Shown piece after piece: positions 1 through 7,300 of a stretch of 8,079 nucleotides of DNA. Position 1 is the stretch's first letter, and each line of letters begins with the position of its first letter. The notes under the pieces are model-generated. The model ran no database searches and was not told the origin of the DNA. It saw only the letters and a program-made list of their open reading frames with translations. The position numbers and the translations under genes were made by a program. The DNA is from JAFGPJ01 sp964439135 (lineage in GTDB: Bacteria > Planctomycetota > Phycisphaerae > Sedimentisphaerales > Anaerobacaceae), in NCBI GenBank assembly GCA_964439135.1, contig CAYTNN010000206.1, positions 1 to 8,079 of the forward strand, read 5' to 3'.

Positions 1-731
1 TACTCGTAGCAAGAAAGCCGACGGTAGGGATTATTGCAACGGGCGACGAACTCGTCGAGCCCCAAGCGAAGCCAAGCCCCTGGCGGCTGAGAAACAGCAA
101 CAGCCCCCAGCTCGCCGCCCAGCTTGAAAGTGTAGGCACGGCCGTGACCGATTACGGCATCGCCAAAGATACGCCAGGCGAGATCGACCGGACATTCAAA
201 AAGGCCGCCGCTGAAAACGACATGGTTTTGCTATCGGGCGGGGTTTCCATGGGGGATTTCGATCTCGTGCCGGGGATACTGAAGCAAAACAATATCGAAT
301 TGTTGTTCGAGAAAATCGCCCTGAAGCCGGGCAAGCCAACCGTTTTCGGCGTCATGTCGAGGGCGTCCCGCCCTCGAATCGCGGGCAAGATGCCCGCGAC
401 ACCGGTATATTGCTTCGGCCTGCCGGGCAATCCGGTCTCGACTTTCGTTGTGTTCGAGTTGTTAGTGAAACCTTTTCTGTACAAGCTGATGGGCCACGAT
501 TATGCTCCGCCGAACGTTCGAATGCCGGTGGATGACACCATCAATAGAAAAGACACGCAGCGGCGGGGCTGGACTCCTGTTACAATAACGGATGCCGGAA
601 CGTTGAGAAAAGTCGAATATCATGACTCAGGCCATATTAACGCGCTATGCGGCGCCGATGGATTGGTCTGTATGGATGTCGGCGTGGCTGAAATTCCAAA
701 GGGAACCATCGTTCAGGTCAGATTGATTTGA
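1..731 (+). CDS. moeA: Molybdopterin molybdenumtransferase MoeA, 5'-truncated by the window edge
   Basis: MoeA inserts molybdate into adenylylated molybdopterin in the cytoplasm, the last step of molybdenum cofactor synthesis. The frame is open from base 3, so the start and the N-terminal domains lie outside the window; about 242 residues remain of a protein usually near 400. Visible landmarks in order are TVGIIATGDEL and RNSNSPQLAAQL (start of the MoCF-binding domain), LSGGVSMGDFDLV (the GGxS(M/V)GDxD motif, about bases 231-270), ALKPGKPTVFG, and CFGLPGNPVS. The C-terminal MoeA domain follows and ends at TGA 729-731. A GTG at 144 is internal, because strong MoeA similarity lies upstream of it. 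Between KPGKPTVFG and GLPGNP there is an extra stretch of about 16 residues (MSRASRPRIAGKMPAT) encoded by a palindromic element (355-401). In E. coli MoeA this place is a short turn between two strands, so the insert may be tolerated. moaA follows 27 bases downstream, probably in the same operon. Confidence 0.93.
   Translation, partial: LVARKPTVGIIATGDELVEPQAKPSPWRLRNSNSPQLAAQLESVGTAVTDYGIAKDTPGEIDRTFKKAAAENDMVLLSGGVSMGDFDLVPGILKQNNIELLFEKIALKPGKPTVFGVMSRASRPRIAGKMPATPVYCFGLPGNPVSTFVVFELLVKPFLYKLMGHDYAPPNVRMPVDDTINRKDTQRRGWTPVTITDAGTLRKVEYHDSGHINALCGADGLVCMDVGVAEIPKGTIVQVRLI
355..401 (+). repeat. In-frame double palindromic element inside moeA
   Basis: Two perfect 9-bp hairpins with 3-nt loops lie one base apart. 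The first, at 357-377, has arm TCGAGGGCG and loop TCC. The second, at 379-399, has arm TCGCGGGCA and loop AGA. The whole block also has near-perfect terminal inverted repeats: TGTCGAGGGC at the left end against TGTCGCGGGC read inward from the right end, with one mismatch. It is translated as extra residues between two conserved MoeA motifs, so it is best read as an insertion that kept the frame. A related unit lies in the neighbouring moaA remnant. The hairpins and frame are seen directly; calling it a mobile or dispersed element is inference. It resembles in principle the intragenic Rickettsia palindromic elements. Confidence 0.85.
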
Positions 732-758
732 CGAACGAGTAATTTTACAGCGTGAAAA

Positions 759-1436
759 ATGAGCATTGACTGCCTTAGATTATCGTTAACCGACAAATGC
801 AACCTGCGATGCGTCTACTGCCATCCTCTGCCCGGTTTCAGCCTGATTAAGGGCGAATTTGTGTCGCGGGTCGTGTCGCGGGCTTCCAGCCCGCGATTCG
901 AAGAAATCCTGCGTATCGTCCGGCTCGTGCGCGAATTGGCAGCCATCGCCGGCATTGAAGAGTTGTCCGCGACAACTAACGGTGTCTTTCTTGAATCCCT
1001 GGCAGAAGAGCTAAAGGCCGCCGGGCTTCAACGAGTCAATATAAGCGTCGATTCGATAGAGCGGGAAACTTACGAGCGGATAACGGGATTCGATCTGTTA
1101 ACCGGAGTCATCGATGGAATTTACAAGGCGATAGATGCAGGCTTAACGCCCGTAAAGATCAACAGCGTTATCATAAAAGGTCTAAACGACAGCGAAGAGC
1201 AAATCACCGCCCTTGCGGACATGAGCGTCGATTTACCTCTCAGCGTTACGATTATTCGTCAATACGGCAGTGACGTCGGAGTTTTGCTTCGGCAGCGTAA
1301 ATACGAATGTGCTTCCTTTGCCGACTTCGGATTTCACGCAGACACTGCCCCCGTTGATCTCGACGATCTTTTTCACAATCGAAAGCCCAATGCCGGTATT
1401 CTCAACTCCATCGCATGGCGAAAGGGTCTGGAATAA
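759..1436 (+). pseudogene. moaA: moaA remnant (GTP 3',8-cyclase, radical SAM), internally deleted and missing its C-terminal half
   Basis: MoaA normally starts molybdenum cofactor synthesis by converting GTP to 3',8-cyclo-GTP with two 4Fe-4S clusters. The ATG at 759 gives LRLSLTDKCNLRCVYC, with the radical SAM cysteines at residues 14, 18 and 21. Further MoaA signatures are ATTNG, INVSVDS, ITGFD and VKINSVIIKGLND. Three defects are visible. First, a 12-codon palindromic insertion (861-896) sits just before FEEIL. Second, RIVRLVREL runs straight into AAIAGIEELSATTNG, so the segment with the SAM-binding GGEP motif (about 22-25 residues in homologues) is gone. Third, MoaA similarity fades at about VDLPLSV (near 1250). 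The rest of the frame, to TAA at 1434-1436, is antisense to the kinase on the minus strand, so the second cluster cysteines and the GG tail are absent. The reading frame is open, but the product should be inactive. Assembly error is an alternative to real decay. Confidence 0.8.
861..896 (+). repeat. In-frame palindromic element with a partial tandem copy inside moaA
   Basis: A perfect hairpin lies at 876-896 (arm TCGCGGGCT, loop TCC). It is preceded by a partial copy: GTGTCGCGGG occurs at 861-870 and again at 873-882, a 12-base period. The block is exactly 12 codons and reads VSRVVSRASSPR. The hairpin part is read in the same frame as the first moeA hairpin: SRASSPR here, SRASRPR there. It lies between the MoaA GEF and FEEIL segments, where homologues have only a residue or two. 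Compared with the first moeA hairpin, both base changes in the left arm are matched by complementary changes in the right arm. Confidence 0.82.
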
Positions 1437-3236
1437 CTTAAAAATTCTTTCATAGTGCCTTTTATCGATTCCGGATCCGTTGTCGGTGACGCTGAATTTC
1501 CAGAAGGAATCCCGCTCTACACAACCGATTTTTATTTGCCCCCTGGGCTTGTCCATATATTTTACGGCGTTGCTCAGCAGGTTCTGAAAAACCTGCAGGA
1601 TTTGGGTTCTTTCGCACATCAGGACGGGCAGCTCGTTCTCAACGGTTATTTCAATATTTTCAGGCGGATCAACTCCGGCAATGACTTCCGACAATAGTGT
1701 ATTCAAATCGACTCGTTGCGTTTTCGTGATATCGTGACCGACCCTGGAATATCGCAGGATGTCATCGATAAGAGCACTCATTTGTACCGCTCTTGTGACG
1801 AGCAGCCTGACTTTTTCTTTGCCCTGCTCATCGAACTTATCGGCATAGTCCGTCGATAACCAATCGGCCAGAGTTCCGATTGCCCGCAGCGGTGTTTTCA
1901 AGTCATGAGCTGTTATGTGTGCGAACTCCTGAAGCTCCTCATTCGCCTGGCTCAGCTCCCGGACTGCCGCATCTAGGTCATTGTTGAGCTTAGCAAGCTC
2001 TTCCTCCGCTTTTCTAAGGGCGACCAGCTCTTTTTTGGCCGTGATATCATAGACAACTGCCTGACTCCCGTTGATTTCGCCATGGGCGTCTTTGGTATAA
2101 CTGGGAAAGACAGTAACATATATTTTATTGCCTTTCGAGGTCTTCAGAGTCAACTCTCTGCTTTCAATACTTCTCTTTTGAAGTTCCTGCGAAAACTGGT
2201 TTCTTTCTTCCAGATCGAACCAAAACCGTTCCGGCAGAAACGGCTGACCGAGAAGTTCGTCCGGCCCGGAAACCTCCAGGAGTTCCATAAATGCCGGATT
2301 AATATAAGTTATTTTCCCATCCAGGTCGGTTTTATAAATATTGCTCTTGGACTCTTCTATTAATCTCAAGCTCTTTTCTTCTTCGGCCTGCAGCTTATTC
2401 CTTACCGCCATGAAAATGTCTGTTTGAGTTACGACTCCGCACAAACGTTTATCCTTCATAATAACCAGTCTGCGGATATTCATCTCCTCCATTACCTTGC
2501 TGGCACTGAAGACAGAGAAAGCAGGAAGCACGCTTGTCACGGGAAAAGACATAACATCTTCCACTCTGGTATTAGCGGGATCCCTTTTCAGCGCGACCAC
2601 TCGCCCAAGCAGATCTTTTTCTGTAAGAACGCCAACCACATCATCCCCATCCATGACTATAATACAGGATATCTTTCGAGAGGTCATAATTTTCGCCGCC
2701 TCTGCCACGCTCGCATTCCTTTGAATACCGGCAATGTCTCGACTCATTATCTCCGAAATATCTCTCCACAGGCCGTAGGATGTCAGGGCCCGAACCAGGT
2801 CCGTCTGTGTCACAATTCCAACTAATTTCTCGTCCTTCAGAATTGGCAGTCGCTTGATATGTTTGACGCCCATAATTTTGCTGGCTTCAAGAACAGACAA
2901 ATCAGGGGGCACACTTTCCACAGGAGAAGACATGATCCGGCCTAATTTTGTACGATAGATCTCTTTACCATTGTCGCCTACTCTTCTGAGCATGTCTGTC
3001 TCGGTAATGATACCTGCCACATTTCCATTGTCCACGACGACCAGACAGGAAATCTTTTTGTCAGACATAATTTTTGCTGCTGAAATCACTATTTCATCCG
3101 GGCAGATAGTAGCGACATCTTCGCTCATTACATAGCCTACATTCAACCATGGCCAGGAAGAAATAATCAATCCATCAGACGCTATAACGCTTGTCTGAAT
3201 TTCCATTAAATCATTAAGCTGCTTTTTATTCTTCAT
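1233..3236 (-). CDS. Cytoplasmic sensor histidine kinase with four CBS domains and one PAS domain
   Basis: This 667-residue protein has no visible membrane segment. Four CBS domains lie at about residues 33-88, 97-152, 160-215 and 226-281. Domains 1 and 3 share AAKIM and KISC, and domains 2 and 4 share ASK(I/V)M and VTQTD, so a Bateman pair was duplicated. A PAS domain (about 293-402, PAC end VVYDITAKKE) and a short coiled coil (403-438) follow. HisKA has the phospho-acceptor His444 (AHDLKTPLR; bases 1905-1907). HATPase has the N box (QNLLSNAVKY, about 551-560), G1 DNGSGI (585-590), G2 TGIGLSIVKKI and G3 GKGSTFVFTLP, so the kinase core is complete. CBS pairs in known proteins bind AMP, ATP or SAM, so energy-state sensing is inferred. 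GGGAGAA (3241-3247 on the top strand as TTCTCCC) supports the ATG at 3236. No response regulator gene is adjacent. The 3' end overlaps the convergent moaA remnant, and the last residues may derive from rearranged sequence. Confidence 0.93.
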   Translation of the reverse strand: MKNKKQLNDLMEIQTSVIASDGLIISSWPWLNVGYVMSEDVATICPDEIVISAAKIMSDKKISCLVVVDNGNVAGIITETDMLRRVGDNGKEIYRTKLGRIMSSPVESVPPDLSVLEASKIMGVKHIKRLPILKDEKLVGIVTQTDLVRALTSYGLWRDISEIMSRDIAGIQRNASVAEAAKIMTSRKISCIIVMDGDDVVGVLTEKDLLGRVVALKRDPANTRVEDVMSFPVTSVLPAFSVFSASKVMEEMNIRRLVIMKDKRLCGVVTQTDIFMAVRNKLQAEEEKSLRLIEESKSNIYKTDLDGKITYINPAFMELLEVSGPDELLGQPFLPERFWFDLEERNQFSQELQKRSIESRELTLKTSKGNKIYVTVFPSYTKDAHGEINGSQAVVYDITAKKELVALRKAEEELAKLNNDLDAAVRELSQANEELQEFAHITAHDLKTPLRAIGTLADWLSTDYADKFDEQGKEKVRLLVTRAVQMSALIDDILRYSRVGHDITKTQRVDLNTLLSEVIAGVDPPENIEITVENELPVLMCERTQILQVFQNLLSNAVKYMDKPRGQIKIGCVERDSFWKFSVTDNGSGIDKRHYERIFKLFQTLSPCDGVENTGIGLSIVKKIVEINGGSVCVKSEVGKGSTFVFTLPKQNSDVTAVLTNNRNAER

Positions 3237-3737
3237 CAGCTTCTCCCAAACACCCGCTCGTCATATTCTTTCAAGAGCTTTTAAGCTGTCATTCATTGAT
3301 CCACACATCGAACCGTATTGATGCGCGTATGCTGCCGGGAGTTCGAAATTTACCGTGCATATTCACTGCGATATATCCACTAAAACGACCTTTCTCGCAG
3401 TTTCTAACCCCATCAATTTATCGGCAGACATTAAGCCTATTATTAGCAACAAAAACGCCTGCCTGGAGCATCGCGGATAATCCGGCAAACCGGCTTATGA
3501 GTTATTCTTTGACAACCAGGGCCTTGTGGCAAGTTCCTATAATCGGCTGATTATCAGGCTCTCTGTCACATCTGGGGGGAAATTCTGCCTCTACAGCATG
3601 AATAAGCCGATCATAGATTTGTTATTCTTAATAATCATCATCGATTTTCATAGCTAAATTACAGGGCTGCTTCCCGAAACAATATGGAAATCCTTCCTTT
3701 TTTGCATATTTCCGGACCCATTTGGACACATTTTTCA
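3237..3737. other. Intergenic region between divergent genes, no gene seen
   Basis: About 500 bases separate the minus-strand CBS kinase from the promoter of the lipoprotein gene. A plus-strand open frame at 3296-3550 starts with TTG, has no ribosome binding site and resembles nothing I know. Small palindromes are present: ATAATC, loop GGCT, GATTAT (3539-3554), and CCGG, loop CAAA, CCGG (3482-3493). A weak minus-strand promoter for the kinase could be ATGACA (complement of 3287-3292), an 18-nt spacer and GAATAT (complement of 3263-3268). No tRNA, riboswitch or terminator could be supported. Confidence 0.5.
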
Positions 3738-3766
3738 TTGACAATAACTCCGGCAACATGTATAAT
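3738..3766 (+). promoter_or_regulatory. Perfect-consensus sigma-70 promoter
   Basis: TTGACA at 3738-3743 is followed by exactly 17 bases and TATAAT at 3761-3766, matching both consensus hexamers at the optimal spacing. Transcription would start at about 3773 and give a 5' leader of roughly 70 bases before the lipoprotein-like gene at 3842. An AT-rich stretch follows the -10 box. Known housekeeping sigma factors favour this arrangement, which suggests strong and largely constitutive expression. No operator-like repeat overlaps it clearly. Confidence 0.85.
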
Positions 3767-3830
3767 TTATTTATAATCAAGGGCGCGTTTTGTGCTGCCC
3801 AAACAATAAAAACTTGCTCTGGCCGATAAC

Positions 3831-3836
3831 AAGGAG
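3831..3836 (+). promoter_or_regulatory. Shine-Dalgarno site deciding between two adjacent ATG codons
   Basis: AAGGAG lies 2 bases before the ATG at 3839 and 5 bases before the ATG at 3842. The second spacing fits normal initiation better, so I use 3842 as the start of the small lipoprotein-like gene. Confidence 0.7.
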
Positions 3837-3841
3837 AAATG

Positions 3842-4072
3842 ATGAAGAGCGTTTCCGTTTCTGTATGTAAGGTGATTTTAGTTGTTGCTTTGTTGGTTTT
3901 GGTTTTCATGCCCTTCGGCTGCAGCATCAGCCAGCCCGGCGAGACCACCGCTGAAGGCCATAGAAGACATCAGCGCATTGTCAGAATTAATCAGCAGGAA
4001 CTGATGGCGGACATAGATAAGGCTCTGCTGATTGACAAGCCCAGCAAACTCACCGATAATAGGATACCGTAA
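3842..4072 (+). CDS. Small putative lipoprotein with C-terminal DIDKALLIDKPSKLT motif
   Basis: The 76-residue product (77 if the ATG at 3839 is used) begins with a hydrophobic export signal: a short Lys-containing head, VILVVALLVLVF, then MPFGC. Cys27 after Gly fits a lipoprotein cleavage site, but the Pro and Phe before it make a poor lipobox, so plain secretion or an N-terminal membrane anchor is possible. The mature part is polar and basic (EGHRRHQRIVRINQQ) and ends with ELMADIDKALLIDKPSKLTDNRIP split over residues 53-76. I recall short planctomycete lipoproteins with a similar Asp-x-Pro-Ser-(K/R)-Leu-Thr ending. Their function is unknown to me, and I made no search. A strong ribosome binding site and a perfect promoter (3738-3766) support a real, well-expressed gene. 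It stands alone, divergent from the CBS kinase and upstream of the hybrid kinase on the same strand. Confidence 0.8.
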   Translation: MKSVSVSVCKVILVVALLVLVFMPFGCSISQPGETTAEGHRRHQRIVRINQQELMADIDKALLIDKPSKLTDNRIP

Positions 4073-4371
4073 TTCTTATCGCTTATATCGTATTGTATAT
4101 TACGACGTGTTATTTTTTATGCAATACAAATCACTCATGGCGCACGACAAGAACAGCGGTATTTGATTTGTGGAAACACTCATCGACATTTGACATGACG
4201 TCACCCTCGTACGGAACATACGGAATTCTGTAACCGGCAAGAATCCTTGAATCCATCCTTGACTACACCAGTTAAATTTGCTACTCAGGGATATTGTATA
4301 CCCGAATATTCGTGAGAGCGTCTGGCCTGAGCGAGTATAGTCAGTCGCGTCTCCAGATGGAGATCCCGATC
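4073..4371. other. Intergenic region before the hybrid kinase
   Basis: No gene is supported here. Just after the lipoprotein stop, a 5-bp stem (TCGTA 4088-4092, TACGA 4101-4105) followed by a T-rich run ending near 4118 could be a weak terminator. An inverted repeat, ACAAATCA (4126-4133) and TGATTTGT (4164-4171), has a 30-base spacer. Perfect palindromes TGACGTCA (4196-4203) and CGAATATTCG (4303-4312) are present; the latter lies about 60 bases before the kinase start and could be an operator. TTGACT (4259-4264) is a possible -35 box, but no good -10 box follows at the right distance. Confidence 0.4.
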
Positions 4372-7300
4372 ATGCTTGAAATATCGTCAAACCTTCGTAT
4401 TGTTCTGGTCCAGGAAAATGAAAACGACAGGCTCCTCTTTCGCCGGGCTTTTCAAAAAAGCGANNNNNNNNNNNNNNNNNNNNNNNNNNNNNNNNNNNNN
4501 NNNNNNNNNNNNNNNNNNNNNNNNNNNNNNNNNNNNNNNNNNNNNNNNNNNNNNNNNNNNNNNAGGCTATCTGGATCTGCTGCCTATGTCACTGATAAAT
4601 ATCGCAAGTCGATACGAAAACTGCCGTTATTACAAACAAACCAAGAAAATTATGTATGATAAAAAACAGGCAGCCAGTGCTTTTCTGGAGTCCATTCCCG
4701 ATACCGCAGGTCTGATCGATACCGATGAAAATGTTCTAATGATTAATAAAGCAGGTGCCGAGAGTTTGGGCAGAAGCATTGATGAGATGATCGGCAAGAA
4801 TGCCCGTGAGTTCATTCATGAGGATGTCTACGAATTACGGCGATCCAAATGGACGGAGGTCATCCAAACAGGCAAAATAAGCTACTTAAGGGACGAGCGG
4901 GATGGAAAATCTTTCGAAACATGGTTTTGTCCCATCTTTGATGCAAAAGGAAAGGTCGTGTCTGTTGCCATCTTCGCTCATGATATTACCAATCATAAAA
5001 AAACAGAGAATGCATTGAAGCAGAGCGAGGAGAAATTTCGTTTGGCGATGGAGGTGACTAATGACGCCCTGTGGGACTGGAATATGACAACAAACGAAGT
5101 TTATAGAAATCCGCGAAATGCAACGATGTTAGGGTATGAATCCCACGAACTGACTGCATCGCAAGATGAATGGGAAAAACGAATTCATCCCGATGACAGG
5201 CAAGCCGTACTTCGAAACCTTAATGAGCATATTGCCGGCAAAAGGGACTCTATTGAAATTGAGTATCGCCTCAGGACCAAATCAGACGATTATGTATGGC
5301 TTTTAGGCCGTGGGAAAATAGTAGCATACAATGACGACGGCTCGCCTGCACGGATGATCGGTACAAATATTGACATCACGGATCGCAAGAAGCAACATGA
5401 GCGAGACAAGATTATACTAAAAACCTGTATTGACGGATTTTGGCTGATCGACACTCATGGGCGAATTCTGGAGATCAACGATGCTTACTGCCGCATGTCC
5501 GGCTATAGCCGGGATGAACTGCTTAATATGAGCATCCAGAACGTCGAGGCGGCGGAAGCACCGCAGGAAACTTTACAACATATTCAGAGGATTATAGATA
5601 AAGGATTTCATCGTTTCGAATCAAGCCATAGACGGAAGGACGGCACGATTATGGACCTCGATATCAGTGCCAATTATCTGGAGCTTGATGGCGGACGGGT
5701 GTTCACATTTTTCCGTGACATCACCGCTACTAAGCAGGCCGCAGAGGAAATCAGAAAGTTCAAAACTATTTCAGACAAAGCGGGTCACGGTGTTGCCATA
5801 GCCGACCTTCAAGGCAATCTTGTCTATGTGAACGATTCTTTTGGACAGATGCACCAGTACAGCGTAGATGAGTTAATCGGCAAAAACCTTTTTATTTTCC
5901 ACAACGAAGAGCAAATGGAATACGTGATCCAGTTAAACGATCAGCTTAAACAAAAAGGCAACTATGTAGCCGAGGAGGTATGGCATAAAAAAAGAGACAA
6001 CACTGTTTTTCCCACATTGATGAGTGCTACATTGGTAAGGGATGAAAGTGAAGAACCTTTATTTATGGCCGCTACGGCTATCGATATAACAAAGCATAAG
6101 AAGGCAGAAGAGTTACTGCGCTATAGTGAGGAGCGATACCGTTCCGTAGTTGAAGATTCGCCCATCTTATTGTGCAGCTTTCTTCCTGATGGTGAAATTG
6201 TTTTTGTCAATACCGCGTACTGCAAGTACTTTGGCAAAACCAGCAAAGAGTTGATCGGCAGCAACTTCAAGTATCTCATCCCCGAAGGAGACAGGCTATC
6301 CGTTATGGACAATATTATATCACTGACTATTGACTTACCGATTATGACACAAGAGCACAAAGTATATGCTCCGGATGGCCAGATTAAATGGCAACGATGG
6401 ACAAATCGGGCACTTTTTGACGAGCACGGCCGTGCAGTTTCTTTCCAGGCCTTTGGTGAGGACGTCACCGAACGGAGGAACACAGAGGAGGCGCTGCATG
6501 AATCGGAGATCCGTTATCGTACTCTGTTCGAGACTTTGCCTGTAGGCGTTGGTCTGGCGGCATTGGACGGGCGGATTATAGACGCTAACAGCACGATGCT
6601 TCGAATGACGGGCTTTTCACTTGAGGAAATAAAGCAATCAAATGTGCGAGACGTGTATCATAATCCCGACGAACGAACGCGGCTCTTAAAACAACTTCAG
6701 CAGGATGGTCTCATCCGTGATTTCCAGGCAGAATTGAAACGCAAAGACGGCTCGACATACCACGCCAATCTGAACGTAACGGCAGTGAAAATACGTGATG
6801 AAACGGTGCTTGTAACCGTTGCCAAAGATATAACCGAGCAAAGGAACATGGAAAGAGCACTCGCCGAGAGCGAGGAAAAGTACAGAACACTGGTCGAATG
6901 TGCGAGGGATCCCATTTTCATCATAGACGAGAGAGGCGTCTTTTTATTCGCGAATAAAGTGGGGGCAAAGACTTTGGGATATCAGCCGGAAGACTTGGTC
7001 GGAAAGACGTTGTGGGACCTTTTCCCGAAAGAAATCGCAGAACGCCAGGCGGCTAATGTGCGAAAAGCCATCGAGACCGGGCAAGGAATAAATTCAATCT
7101 CGTTGACTGAAATACAGAATAAGCCCCGCTGGTACAGTGCGACCATTGAGCCATTGAGAGACGATCATGGAAGGGCGACTGCCGCTATGGTTATCGCAAG
7201 AGATATCGATGATATGAAACGTGCAGAAGAGCAAATACAAAAGCTCAGTTCCGCTGTTGACTCATCCATAAGCGGCATTGCCATCGGCGACACAGAAGGG

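Noticed and set aside
355..896. CRISPR-like or tandem repeat array
   Set aside because: There are only three palindromic units, in two genes, without regular spacers, and they are translated in frame.
3296..3550. Plus-strand open frame of 84 codons in the intergenic region
   Set aside because: It has a TTG start, no ribosome binding site and no recognisable domain; it is compatible with chance.
3482..3560. CGGCAAACCGG sequence reminiscent of the GCAAACC core of class I cyclic-di-GMP riboswitches
   Set aside because: The other conserved part (ACGCAAAGCC with its paired helix) is absent, and no gene start follows at a sensible distance.
3628..3948. Minus-strand open frame of 106 codons, with an inner ATG near 3738 preceded by GGAG giving a 36-residue basic peptide
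   Set aside because: It overlaps the perfect plus-strand promoter and the signal peptide of the lipoprotein-like gene, and the product resembles no family I recognise.
4088..4118. Rho-independent terminator after the lipoprotein gene
   Set aside because: The stem has only five AT-rich pairs, the loop is eight bases, and the T-run does not directly follow the stem.
4294..4371. Upstream extension of the receiver frame to a TTG at 4294 or to the ATG at 4357
   Set aside because: Neither has a ribosome binding site, and the extra residues do not look like part of a receiver. The ATG at 4372 has GGAG at a 9-base spacing.
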